Positions 41,961 to 50,532 of a stretch of 64,000 nucleotides of DNA are shown here, one piece after another. The DNA lies in the NCBI GenBank assembly GCA_964450385.1, contig CAYVEC010000001.1, positions 103,440-167,439 on the forward strand. Direction: 5' to 3'. The stretch comes from JAKLFA01 sp964450385 (lineage in GTDB: Bacteria; Omnitrophota; Gorgyraeia; Zapsychrales; JANLHA01). Numbering within the stretch: position 1 is the stretch's first letter; the number at the start of each line of letters is the position of its first letter. The notes under the pieces are model-generated. The model had not been told where the DNA came from and did no database searches. It saw only the letters and a list, made by a program, of their open reading frames with translations. The translations under genes and the position numbers were made by a program.

Positions 41961-42992
41961 GTGCTTAAAAATGCACGTTCGATCGTTGCGAAATTCAAGG
42001 ATAAATGCATCGTGGTTGTTGGGGATGTGATCCTGGACCGCTATATTCAGGGTTCGGTTTCGCGGATATCTCCTGAGGCGCCGGTGCCGGTTGTCTTAGA
42101 GGAAACATTTTCCTATAAACCTGGCGGGGCTGCGAATGTTGCCCACAATCTTTCTGTTTTAGGGGCTACTGTGGTACAGGTTGCCCGTGTCGGGATCGAT
42201 TTTGAGGGGAATCTGCTCAGGCGCGACCTTAAAAGAAAAGGGATCAATATCAGCGGGATTTTTTCTGACAAAAATATTCACACGATCACCAAAACACGTG
42301 TTATTGCCCAGCATCAGCAGGTTGTTCGGATCGATCGGGAAAAACGGGATGCCCGGGTTAATAAGGCCGTTGATCAGCGGATCATGGATTTTTTGCCTGG
42401 AGCGATCAAAAAGAGCGACGGGGTCATTATCTCGGATTATGGAAAAGGCATGATCACTCCGCAGCTTGTTGATATGATCCGTGAGGTCGCGTTGTCGAAC
42501 CGGATCCCGCTCACCGTGGACCCCAAGGTGGAACATTTTGGATCCTATCGTAATGTCACCTGTATCACCCCCAATCTGAAAGAGGCGGAGAACGCGATCC
42601 GCAATATCAAGATCCGCGAGGCGACGGGGCAGAATTTGGATTTGCGGACTGATCGGCTTGAGACTATGGCCGATGTCGATCTTGCCGGCAAGAAATTATT
42701 GGAGTATCTTGAACTGGAATCGCTCCTGATCACGCTCGGTGAACACGGGATGAGGCTCTTCGAACGCGGAGCTAGGCCTTATGCGATCGAAACCCGGGCG
42801 CAGGAGGTGTTCGACGTGACCGGTGCGGGTGATGCCGTGGTTTCGGTCTTTACCTTGGCGCTCACAGCGGGCGCGAGTAAGCGCCAGGCCGCGGAGCTCG
42901 CGAATTATGCCGCGGGTGTTGTCGTTGGGAAAATGGGTGCCGTGGCTGTGACACCTGAGGAGCTGTTGGGGGCGATAAGGAGCCGAGGATGA
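41961..42992 (+). CDS. rfaE1: D-glycero-beta-D-manno-heptose-7-phosphate kinase (RfaE domain I)
   Basis: PfkB-family kinase (343 residues) of the ADP-heptose pathway. DVILDRYIQGSVSRISPEAP from residue 21, KPGGAANVAHNLSVLGA near 53, and the C-terminal DVTGAGDAVVSVFTLAL near 283 with the catalytic Asp are RfaE hallmarks. The adenylyltransferase domain found in the fused E. coli HldE is absent, so a separate gene is expected elsewhere. GTG start at 41961 after AAGGAG. Supports the heptosyltransferases upstream. Confidence 0.92.
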   Translation: MLKNARSIVAKFKDKCIVVVGDVILDRYIQGSVSRISPEAPVPVVLEETFSYKPGGAANVAHNLSVLGATVVQVARVGIDFEGNLLRRDLKRKGINISGIFSDKNIHTITKTRVIAQHQQVVRIDREKRDARVNKAVDQRIMDFLPGAIKKSDGVIISDYGKGMITPQLVDMIREVALSNRIPLTVDPKVEHFGSYRNVTCITPNLKEAENAIRNIKIREATGQNLDLRTDRLETMADVDLAGKKLLEYLELESLLITLGEHGMRLFERGARPYAIETRAQEVFDVTGAGDAVVSVFTLALTAGASKRQAAELANYAAGVVVGKMGAVAVTPEELLGAIRSRG

Positions 42993-43735
42993 AGGCGATC
43001 GGGGTGATTCCGGCGCGGTGGGGGTCGACTCGTTTTCCTGGCAAGGTCCTGGCCGTGATTCACGGACGGCCGATGATCCAGTATGTCTGGGAGCAGGCGC
43101 AGAAGGCCGCGCGTCTTGATGAGGTCATTGTGGCCTGTGATGATGCCCGGGTGTGTCGCGCGGTTGAGGGGTTTGGCGGCCGGGCGGTCATGACATCGCC
43201 GGGTCACGTCTCGGGTACGGATCGTATCGCTGAGGCGGTGGGCAATTCGGACGCGGATATCGTGATCAATATTCAGGGAGATGAGCCGCTCATAGAACCC
43301 ACGGTGATCGATCAGCTTGTTGGTGCCCTTGAAAGGGATACGGAGAGCGTTATGGCAACGGTGGTCCGCCGGATCACGGATGACGCCATGTTGGATAATC
43401 CGAATGTCGTGAAGGTTGTTGTTGATCGGCATCATCAGGCGTTGTATTTTTCTCGCGCACCGATCCCCTATGACCGTGACGGGAATCATCCCGTGCGGGG
43501 CTATCAGCACCTCGGTCTTTATGGCTATCGCACGTCATTTCTGATGGGGTTCCGGGATCTTCCGGCCTCGGTTTTGGAGCAGACGGAACGTCTCGAACAG
43601 CTCCGGGTCTTAGAGGCCGGGTATCGGATCGTGGTCGTTGAGACAGCCTATGAAACGATTGGGGTTGATACGCCCGAAGACCTTGAGCGTGTCGCCCGTT
43701 ATCTGTCGAGGGGGGAATATGGTCAAACCGGTTAA
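42989..43735 (+). CDS. kdsB: CMP-Kdo synthetase
   Basis: Activates Kdo with CTP before transfer by WaaA. 248 residues with PARWGSTRFPGKVLA at 9-23, ACDDARV near 49, NIQGDEPLIEP near 93, and YFSRAPIPYDR near 154, the standard KdsB pattern. It overlaps the heptose kinase stop (ATGA) and kdsA (17 bases). Confidence 0.95.
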   Translation: MKAIGVIPARWGSTRFPGKVLAVIHGRPMIQYVWEQAQKAARLDEVIVACDDARVCRAVEGFGGRAVMTSPGHVSGTDRIAEAVGNSDADIVINIQGDEPLIEPTVIDQLVGALERDTESVMATVVRRITDDAMLDNPNVVKVVVDRHHQALYFSRAPIPYDRDGNHPVRGYQHLGLYGYRTSFLMGFRDLPASVLEQTERLEQLRVLEAGYRIVVVETAYETIGVDTPEDLERVARYLSRGEYGQTG

Positions 43736-44552
43736 AGCGGGGAAGATTGTTTTTGGGGGCGGGGCGCCGCTCGTCTTGATCGCGGGTCCCTGCGTGATCG
43801 AGGATGAAGGGACGGTCATGCGGATCGCGGAGCGGCTGTCTGAGATGACCGGCCGGCTGGGGATCCCATTCGTATTTAAGGCGAGTTATGACAAGGCGAA
43901 TCGGACATCGGTGACGGGGTTTCGAGGACCCGGCATTGATGACGGGCTCCGGATCCTCTCGGATGTCAAAACGAGGTTCGGGGTGCCGATCTTGAGCGAC
44001 GTGCATTCGCCTGAGGAGGTCGCAAAGGCGGCCCGTGTCCTTGATGTGCTTCAGATCCCGGCGTTTCTCTGCCGGCAGACGGATCTTCTTGCCGCCGCGG
44101 CGCGGTCAGGCCGGGTTGTGAATATCAAGAAGGGTCAGTTCCTTGCGCCTTGGGATATGCGTCAGGCCGCGGCCAAGGTGACAGAGAGCGGGAATGATCA
44201 GGTCCTTTTGACCGAGCGCGGGTCGAGTTTCGGGTATAACACCCTGGTCACGGATTTTCGGTCTCTGCCGATCATGCGCGAGATCGGGTTTCCCGTGATC
44301 CTCGACGCCTCGCATAGTGTTCAAAAACCAGGAGGGCTCGGATCGGCCTCCGGCGGTAACAGTGAATATATTCCGCTCATGGCCCGCTGCGGGGCCGCTG
44401 CGGGATGCGATGGGATCTTTATGGAGGTTCATGAGAATCCCGAAAAGGCGCTCTCCGACGGACCGAACATGCTGTCCCTCGATCGGCTTGAGGACGTCCT
44501 CCGGGATGTTCAGGTGATCGACGCGCTTGTGAAACAACGGATAAAGGAATAA
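43719..44552 (+). CDS. kdsA: Kdo-8-phosphate synthase (metal-dependent type)
   Basis: Condenses PEP with arabinose-5-phosphate. The 277-residue protein has LIAGPCVIEDE near residue 20, KASYDKANRTS near 48, DVHSPEEV near 94, CRQTDLL near 119 and EVHENPEKALSDG near 236. The Cys in AGPC corresponds to the metal ligand of the Aquifex-type enzyme, where the E. coli metal-free type has Asn; a metallo-KdsA is inferred. ATG at 43719 follows GAGGGGGG. The whole Kdo pathway kdsB-A-D-C is contiguous. Confidence 0.95.
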   Translation: MVKPVKAGKIVFGGGAPLVLIAGPCVIEDEGTVMRIAERLSEMTGRLGIPFVFKASYDKANRTSVTGFRGPGIDDGLRILSDVKTRFGVPILSDVHSPEEVAKAARVLDVLQIPAFLCRQTDLLAAAARSGRVVNIKKGQFLAPWDMRQAAAKVTESGNDQVLLTERGSSFGYNTLVTDFRSLPIMREIGFPVILDASHSVQKPGGLGSASGGNSEYIPLMARCGAAAGCDGIFMEVHENPEKALSDGPNMLSLDRLEDVLRDVQVIDALVKQRIKE

Positions 44553-44556
44553 GACG

Positions 44557-45516
44557 ATGTCATTAGCGAAAGCACGGAAGGTGATCTTGACTGAGGCCGC
44601 TGGGCTTGAGGAGCTGGCGCGCAAACTTGATCGGTCGTTCTTAAAGGCGGTCGAGATGATTTTAGCGAGCAAGGGCCGGCTTATTGTCTCGGGGATGGGC
44701 AAGACCGGGATCGTGGGGCGCAAGATCGCCGCGACCCTCTCGTCGACCGGGACCCCGAGCCTTTGGATGCACAGCGCTGAGGCGGTCCATGGGGATCTCG
44801 GTCAGGTGACGGCCCAGGATGTGGTCATGGTCATTTCAACGAGCGGGGAGACCGAAGAGACAACGCGACTGGTTCCTCTGCTCAAGAAGATGGGGGTTCC
44901 AACGATCGCGGTGACCGGGAATCCCAAGTCCCGTCTGGCCTGTCACGCCGATGTTGTCCTTGATGTGGGTGTCGCTGAGGAAGGCTGCCCGTTGGGCCTT
45001 GCCCCGATGGCCTCGACGACCGCAACCCTCGCGATGGGGGATGCCCTGGCGGCCTGTCTTATTGTCCGTCGGGGTTTTCGAAAAGAGGATTTCGCCTTTT
45101 TTCATCCCGGGGGTGCCCTCGGCCGGCAGTTGTATTTATCCGTGGCGGATCTTATGCGCAAGGGTCGGCATTACCCGTGTGTCCGTGAGGACGTGATCGT
45201 CAAAGATGTGCTTAAAGAGGTCACGCGCGCCCGATGTGGTTCCGCCTGTGTGGTGACGCGGACCGGCAAGCTCATCGGGATCCTGACGGATGGCGATATC
45301 CGGAGGAACCTTGAGCACGGTGAGGCCTTTCTGAACCGAAAGGTGAGCGAGGTCATGACCCGGCATCCGGTCTCGGTGGTTGCGGACCATCTTGCGGTGG
45401 AGGCCTTTCAGCTCCTGAAGGAACGTAAGATCGATGAGCTTCCTGTGGTGGATGCGAAGGGTCTGTCGGTTGGATTGCTCGATATTCAAGATTTATTACG
45501 CGCGGGGTTATTTTAA
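44557..45516 (+). CDS. kdsD: arabinose-5-phosphate isomerase
   Basis: Converts ribulose-5-phosphate to arabinose-5-phosphate for KdsA. 319 residues: a SIS isomerase domain (about 30-180; GMGKTGIVGRKIAATLSSTG, STSGETEE) followed by two CBS domains (about 205-319; ILTDGDIRRNL). Standard KdsD/KpsF length. It lies 4 bases after kdsA and overlaps kdsC by one base. Confidence 0.95.
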   Translation: MSLAKARKVILTEAAGLEELARKLDRSFLKAVEMILASKGRLIVSGMGKTGIVGRKIAATLSSTGTPSLWMHSAEAVHGDLGQVTAQDVVMVISTSGETEETTRLVPLLKKMGVPTIAVTGNPKSRLACHADVVLDVGVAEEGCPLGLAPMASTTATLAMGDALAACLIVRRGFRKEDFAFFHPGGALGRQLYLSVADLMRKGRHYPCVREDVIVKDVLKEVTRARCGSACVVTRTGKLIGILTDGDIRRNLEHGEAFLNRKVSEVMTRHPVSVVADHLAVEAFQLLKERKIDELPVVDAKGLSVGLLDIQDLLRAGLF

Positions 45517-46031
45517 TGATGAGACGGATGGCGACACGATTGGCCCGGATCCGTGTGCTTGCCCTTGATGTCGATGGGGTGCTCACCGATGGCCGGATCA
45601 TCATGGATGCCGATGGCCGAGAGATCAAGAATTTTGATGTGAAAGATGGCTTTGCCATTGCGATGTGGCACCGGGCCGGAGGTCGGAGCGCGATCATCAC
45701 GGCGCGGTCGTCGGTTCCGGTTGAGGCTCGGGCGCGGGACCTGAAGATCTCGTGCGTCTATCAGGACGCCTATCCCAAAAATGTCTATTATGAGCGGATG
45801 CTCTCGGAGCTGGGGGTCAGTGATGACGAGGTGTGCTATATCGGCGATGATCTGCCCGACCTGCCCCTGATCCTACGGGCGGGCTGGGGGGTCGCTCCTC
45901 GTGATGCGGCGCCTGAGGTTCGCCGGGCAGCTGCGTATGTCACGCGTCAGGCTGCCGGGCGCGGGGCGGTTCGCGAGACGGTTGAAATGATGTTGAAAGC
46001 GCAGGGGAAATGGCAGGACCTGATCGTGTGA
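45516..46031 (+). CDS. kdsC: Kdo-8-phosphate phosphatase
   Basis: HAD-family phosphatase (171 residues) that removes phosphate from Kdo-8-P. The catalytic DVDGVLTDG loop has Asp18 and Asp20; KNFDVKDGFAI, ITARSS and YIGDDLPDLPL near 110 complete the HAD set with no cap domain, as expected for KdsC. The start ATG overlaps the kdsD stop; an adjacent ATG three bases on is equally possible. Confidence 0.93.
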   Translation: MMRRMATRLARIRVLALDVDGVLTDGRIIMDADGREIKNFDVKDGFAIAMWHRAGGRSAIITARSSVPVEARARDLKISCVYQDAYPKNVYYERMLSELGVSDDEVCYIGDDLPDLPLILRAGWGVAPRDAAPEVRRAAAYVTRQAAGRGAVRETVEMMLKAQGKWQDLIV

Positions 46032-46050
46032 GCGGATAGGGGAGGCAGAG

Positions 46051-46890
46051 ATGAACTATTGTCTTCAGATGGGGCGGATCGTACTGGTGGCAGGGCTGAT
46101 GGTAGTTGTGGTTTCTGGCACGGGGTGGCCCCAGGGTGTGCAGCAGACGGTGGATGGATTTAACCTGGAGGGGTTCTCCGGTGAGGGGGAGCCGGCCTGG
46201 AATGTGCGCGGCAGCACTGCGGATGTTTTAGGCGATACGATTAAAATTCGTGATGTTGATGCTAATGCGTATGGTGAGCAAGACGTGAATATCACGGCGG
46301 ATCATGGCGAATATGACAAGACCAGCGGTAATGTTCGGCTCAATACCAATGTGGTCGTGACAACGCAGGAGGGTGGGCAGCTCAAGACCGATGAGTTGAA
46401 TTGGGATAAGACGAATAATGTCGTGACAAGCGATAAAGAGGCCGTGATCACGGATAAGGGGATGGTCGCGACGGGTAGCGGCCTCATCGCCCATCCGGAC
46501 TTAAAGACCGCTCAGTTGAATAAAGATGTGACGGTTGAGATGGAGACGAATTCTCGGCCGCAGGATCCGACCACGATGAAGATCACGTGCGTGGGGCCGA
46601 TGGAATTCGATCAACTCAATAATATCGCGACCTTTCGTGATCAGGTGGTTGCGGTTCGGGCGGACCAGACCCTGAGGGCGGATAAGGTCGAGGTGAATTT
46701 CGATCCGGGTACGAAAAAAGTCGCAACCATCATTTGTACCGACAACGTTTCGGTCACCCGGGGGCAGAACACGACCTATTCGGACAAGGCCATTTACAGC
46801 GCGGCTGATCAGAAGATCATTTTTGTGGGGCGCCCCCGACTCATCATGCAGGGAGATGTCCCGGAGGAAGTCTTGTCGCTCGGGCAGTGA
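46051..46890 (+). CDS. LptC-LptA-type LPS transport protein
   Basis: 279-residue exported protein. An N-terminal hydrophobic segment (about 8-26) serves as signal or anchor. Residues about 45-165 (WNVRGSTADVLGDTIKIRDV, NITADHGEYDKTSGNVRL, IAHPDLKTAQL) match LptC; residues about 170-270 (ADQTLRADKVEVNF, VTRGQNTTYSDKAIYSA, IIFVGRPRLI) match the LptA/OstA beta-jellyroll repeats. This looks like an LptC-LptA fusion in one chain, bridging LPS from the inner-membrane transporter to the periplasm. GGGGAGG precedes the ATG. It follows kdsC and precedes lptB, the usual LPS-export order. Confidence 0.75.
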   Translation: MNYCLQMGRIVLVAGLMVVVVSGTGWPQGVQQTVDGFNLEGFSGEGEPAWNVRGSTADVLGDTIKIRDVDANAYGEQDVNITADHGEYDKTSGNVRLNTNVVVTTQEGGQLKTDELNWDKTNNVVTSDKEAVITDKGMVATGSGLIAHPDLKTAQLNKDVTVEMETNSRPQDPTTMKITCVGPMEFDQLNNIATFRDQVVAVRADQTLRADKVEVNFDPGTKKVATIICTDNVSVTRGQNTTYSDKAIYSAADQKIIFVGRPRLIMQGDVPEEVLSLGQ

Positions 46891-46916
46891 GAGGGTGAAT
46901 GACGGCGTTAAAATTT

Positions 46917-46944
46917 TTTACAATTCGTAAAAATGTATTATAAT
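46917..46944 (+). promoter_or_regulatory. promoter of lptB
   Basis: TTTACA (46917-46922), 16-base spacer, TATAAT (46939-46944): one of the best promoter matches in the window, in the 92-base gap between the LptC-LptA gene and lptB. lptB can therefore be expressed apart from the kds operon. Confidence 0.72.
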
Positions 46945-46982
46945 AGCTTTTTTTCAACGGCAGAAGACGGGGGATCAGGCCG

Positions 46983-47711
46983 ATGTCGGTAAACCTTTTA
47001 GAGACCAAGGGACTTGTTAAAAAGTATGGCGGTCGAACGGTTGTCGATAATCTGAGCATCTCGGTCGGCCGCTCAGAGATCGTCGGGATCCTCGGGCCCA
47101 ATGGGGCAGGGAAGACGACATCGTTCTATATGATCGTCGGCATCATTCCGAGTGACGGGGGCAACATTTTTTTTGATCAGCAGGACGTGACCCGGATGCC
47201 GATCCATCTGCGCTGCCGGCTGGGCATGGGGTATCTGGCCCAGGAGGCCTCGATCTTTCGAAAGCTCACGGTTGAAGAGAACATCATGGCGATCCTCGAG
47301 ACCCTTGACATTGGACCGGCGGAGCGGCGGCATCGTCTGACGGCCCTTTTGGAAGAATTGAATATCGGGCACCTTGCCAAGAGTAAGGCCTATACCCTCT
47401 CGGGGGGGGAACGTCGACGGCTTGAGATCACCCGGGCCCTTGTCACGAATCCGTCATTTTTGCTCCTGGATGAGCCGTTCTCCGGGATCGATCCGATTGT
47501 GGTCGCGGAGGCCCAGGATATCATTAAATCGCTCAAGCATCGGGGGCTTGGGATCCTGCTCACGGATCATAATGTGCGCGAGACCCTGTCGATCACGGAC
47601 CGCGCCTATCTGATCGCCGACGGGAATGTCCTGATCTCTGGGACCGCGGCGGATCTGATCAATGATCCGAAGGCCAAGGAGATTTACCTCGGGGACAAAT
47701 TTCAGATGTAG
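46983..47711 (+). CDS. lptB: LPS export ABC transporter ATPase
   Basis: ATPase of the LptBFG extractor. 242 residues with Walker A GPNGAGKTTSFYM near residue 39, Q-loop LAQEASIFRKLTVEEN near 80, signature LSGGERRRLEI near 138, Walker B FLLLDEPFSGIDP near 158, and the His switch LTDHNVRETL near 193. The GIDPI and DHNVRETL wording is typical of LptB. lptF and lptG are not in the window. Confidence 0.95.
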   Translation: MSVNLLETKGLVKKYGGRTVVDNLSISVGRSEIVGILGPNGAGKTTSFYMIVGIIPSDGGNIFFDQQDVTRMPIHLRCRLGMGYLAQEASIFRKLTVEENIMAILETLDIGPAERRHRLTALLEELNIGHLAKSKAYTLSGGERRRLEITRALVTNPSFLLLDEPFSGIDPIVVAEAQDIIKSLKHRGLGILLTDHNVRETLSITDRAYLIADGNVLISGTAADLINDPKAKEIYLGDKFQM

Positions 47712-47781
47712 GGAAGGCGGGCGGAGGTCGCAGGCCTCTGGCCGGGATGTTTATCAATCATTAACAAAGGAATGTTGTCAA

Positions 47782-48681
47782 ATGAAGGTTGTTGTCAAGA
47801 AAATCGATGCGATGAAGCGCGAGCTTCATTTTGAGATCGGGAAGGACCGGGTTCAGGCGAAGCAGGATGAGGTCTATCATGAGGTGGCCCGTGTGGCCAA
47901 GATCAAGGGGTTCCGTCCTGGGAAGGCCCCGCGGCCCATGGTCGAGGCTCAGTACGGGACCGTCATTAAAGAGGAGACGATCAAGAAGATCATCCCCGAG
48001 GCTTATCAGGAGGGGATCGAGCAGGAAAAATTGTCACCCTTGGATTATCCGGAGATCCGAGATGTAGAATTCAAGAACGGCGGGGTTGTTTTTAAGGCAG
48101 ACATCGAGATCAAGCCTGAGATCAAGCTTGCGAATTATAAGGGCATTCCGGTGACACGCAAGAGCGCTAAAGTCACGGATGAGGAGATCAATCAGACGCT
48201 GGAATATTTCAAAAAAGGCAAGGGCGCTGGGTCTGAGATCGAGATCAACGATGACTTTGTGAAAGGCCTGGGGTATCCGACGGTCGCGGCCTTCAAAGAG
48301 TCTCTGGCCCGCCAGATGGAGATCGATAAGGACCGACATAATCGCGCTGATGTCGAACGACAGATCACGGACCATCTCATCAAGTCGATTAAGGTCACGG
48401 TGCCGCCGTCGTTTCTCGAAAAACAGCTTGCTCATCGGATCGCTGATCTGAAAAAGCGTTTGAAGAATCAGGGCCTTTCTGATGAGGATGCCGAAAAGCG
48501 CCAGGAACAGATGCGCAAGGATCTGAAGGAGTCGGTCGAACGGGATGTGAAGTTGTTTTTGATCTTTGACCGGATCGCGCAGGAGGAGAACGTGACCGTG
48601 GCGGAGAATGAGAATCTCGCGGTCAAGGTCTTGGAGCTCTTGATGAAAGAGGCCGCGTGGACGGATGAGGCGAAATCATAG
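47782..48681 (+). CDS. tig: trigger factor lacking the PPIase domain
   Basis: Ribosome-associated chaperone (299 residues). The N-terminal ribosome-binding domain carries the signature GFRPGKAPRPMVEAQYG near residue 46. The chain then passes from EIKPEIKLANYKGI near 115 directly to the C-terminal helical arms (FKESLARQMEIDKDRHN, VTVPPSFLEKQL). The FKBP-type isomerase domain of about 90 residues in the usual 430-residue protein is missing. PPIase activity is dispensable for chaperone function in E. coli (known), so the protein is probably active. AAAGGAA precedes the ATG by about 11 bases; it is upstream of clpP as in many genomes. Confidence 0.88.
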   Translation: MKVVVKKIDAMKRELHFEIGKDRVQAKQDEVYHEVARVAKIKGFRPGKAPRPMVEAQYGTVIKEETIKKIIPEAYQEGIEQEKLSPLDYPEIRDVEFKNGGVVFKADIEIKPEIKLANYKGIPVTRKSAKVTDEEINQTLEYFKKGKGAGSEIEINDDFVKGLGYPTVAAFKESLARQMEIDKDRHNRADVERQITDHLIKSIKVTVPPSFLEKQLAHRIADLKKRLKNQGLSDEDAEKRQEQMRKDLKESVERDVKLFLIFDRIAQEENVTVAENENLAVKVLELLMKEAAWTDEAKS

Positions 48682-48710
48682 AGTATGCCGTTAGCATAAA
48701 GGAGGAGGAC

Positions 48711-49310
48711 ATGGCTGTTTATAATCAAACATTGGTTCCCATGGTGGTTGAACAGTCGGGGCACGCGGAGCGCGCGTATGATATTTTTTCGCGGCTGCTC
48801 AAGGACCGGATCGTTTTTATCGGAACAGCGATCGATGACTCGGTGGCGAACCTGATCATTGCCCAGCTCCTTTTTTTGCAGAGTGAGGATGCGGCGAAGG
48901 ATATCCATGTGTACATCAATTCTCCAGGCGGTTCGGTGACCGCGGGGCTTGCCATCTATGACACGATGCAGTTTATTAAGCCGAGCGTTTGCACCTATTG
49001 TATAGGGCAGGCGGCGAGCATGGGCGCGGTCTTGCTGGCCGCAGGTGCGCCAGGGAAACGATTCTCGCTTCCGTTCTCCCGGATCATGATCCATCAGCCG
49101 TGGGGCGGGGCCGAGGGGACAGCAAGCGATATCTCGATTCAGGCGAAGGAGATCCTCAGGATGAAGGACGCCCTGACCGAGATCCTCGCGAAGCACACGG
49201 GTCAGTCCTTGGACAAGATCCGGACAGACTCGGACCGCGATTTTTTTATGTCCGCGGCTGAGGCTAAGGCCTATGGGTTGGTTGATGAGGTGATCGTTTC
49301 CTCCCGATAG
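48711..49310 (+). CDS. clpP: ATP-dependent Clp protease proteolytic subunit
   Basis: Serine peptidase that forms the ClpP tetradecamer. 199 residues with catalytic Ser103 (GQAASMGAVLLAAG), His128 (RIMIHQPWGG) and Asp177 (DSDRDFFM), plus the INSPGGSVTAG oxyanion region near 70. TAAAGGAGG precedes the ATG, 29 bases after tig. clpX does not follow, unlike the common tig-clpP-clpX order. Confidence 0.96.
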   Translation: MAVYNQTLVPMVVEQSGHAERAYDIFSRLLKDRIVFIGTAIDDSVANLIIAQLLFLQSEDAAKDIHVYINSPGGSVTAGLAIYDTMQFIKPSVCTYCIGQAASMGAVLLAAGAPGKRFSLPFSRIMIHQPWGGAEGTASDISIQAKEILRMKDALTEILAKHTGQSLDKIRTDSDRDFFMSAAEAKAYGLVDEVIVSSR

Positions 49311-49372
49311 GATCCGGGGTGAGCGGGGCCAGGAACACATTTTAAAAAGTGATTGAGCCAAGGAGTGATCAG

Positions 49373-50515
49373 ATGAAACGCAATGTCTTATTGACCCCAG
49401 GACCGACTCAGGTACCTCCGGAATTGTGCGCCGCGTTGGGACGGCCGATTATTCATCATCGGACGCCGCAGTTCCAGGAATATCTGAAGGAGGCCATGGA
49501 CGGCCTGAAATATGTCCTTCAGACCACGAATGATGTTTATATCATGGCCTCATCGGGGACGGGCGCCATGGAGGCGAGTGTCTGCAGCCTGGTCTCAGAA
49601 GGAGACAAGGTCCTCACAGTCGAATCGGGAAAATTCGGAGAACGCTGGACAGGTCTCTGTCGCGCCTTTCGAACCGTTCCAACGGTGGTCCAGGTGCCGT
49701 GGGGACGCGCGGTCACAGCGAAGGAGATTGAGGCGCATTTAAAAGCCGAGCCGGAGACCAAGGCCGTTTTTATTACGCTCTGCGAGACCTCAACCGGGGT
49801 GGGTCCGGATATTCAGGCGATCGGTGAGGTCGTTAGAAAGACCAAGGCGGTTCTCGTGGTTGATGCCGTGAGCGGTCTCGGTGTCGTGGATCTTAAGATG
49901 GATGCCTGGTCAGTGGACGTCGTGGCGTCAGCGTCGCATAAAGGGTTTATGCTTCCGCCGGGGGTCGCGTTTGTGGCCATGAGCCCTAAGGCCAAGGCCG
50001 TGATGGAGACCTCGACCGCGCCGAAGTTTTATTTTGACCTGCGTAAATACGCGAAGGTGGCGGCGAAGCCGGATACTCCCTTTACACCGGCGATCGGGGT
50101 CGTTATTGCCCTGACCGAAAGCCTGCGGATGATCCGCGCGCAGGGATTGGATAAGCTTTTTGCCCATTACGCCCGTCTTGCTCAGGGTGTCCGTGCCGGG
50201 GCCAAGGCCCTGGGGCTTACGGTTTATGCCGAGGAGGATGCTCGGTCCAATGTACTCACGGCGGTCGTTATGCCTGAGGGGATCGATAGCGGCAAGGTCG
50301 TTAAGATGATGAGGGATGTCCACGGGGTTTCGATCGCCGGGGGCCAGGGAGACCTGAAAGGGAAGATCATCCGGATCGCCCATATGGGCTGTCTCGACGA
50401 GTATGATCTGCTGACGGGTCTGGCCTGCCTTGAGAAGGTGCTCAAGGAATTAGGGTATAAGTTTACGATGGGTGCCGGGGTCGCGGCGGCCCAGAAGTAT
50501 TTTAATCAGGCATAG
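49373..50515 (+). CDS. class V aminotransferase (alanine-glyoxylate / serine-pyruvate type)
   Basis: PLP enzyme of 380 residues. Start LLTPGPTQVPPELCAALG, ASSGTGAMEAS near 68, VDAVSGLGVVDLKMD near 163, and the Schiff-base Lys190 in SASHKGFMLPPG. The family includes serine-glyoxylate and alanine-glyoxylate aminotransferases. It is directly followed by serA (17 bases), so it may act as the phosphoserine aminotransferase in serine synthesis in place of SerC; this pairing is known from other deep lineages, but the role here is inferred. ATG at 49373 follows AAGGAG. Confidence 0.88.
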   Translation: MKRNVLLTPGPTQVPPELCAALGRPIIHHRTPQFQEYLKEAMDGLKYVLQTTNDVYIMASSGTGAMEASVCSLVSEGDKVLTVESGKFGERWTGLCRAFRTVPTVVQVPWGRAVTAKEIEAHLKAEPETKAVFITLCETSTGVGPDIQAIGEVVRKTKAVLVVDAVSGLGVVDLKMDAWSVDVVASASHKGFMLPPGVAFVAMSPKAKAVMETSTAPKFYFDLRKYAKVAAKPDTPFTPAIGVVIALTESLRMIRAQGLDKLFAHYARLAQGVRAGAKALGLTVYAEEDARSNVLTAVVMPEGIDSGKVVKMMRDVHGVSIAGGQGDLKGKIIRIAHMGCLDEYDLLTGLACLEKVLKELGYKFTMGAGVAAAQKYFNQA

Positions 50516-50532
50516 GAACAACAGGAGCAACG

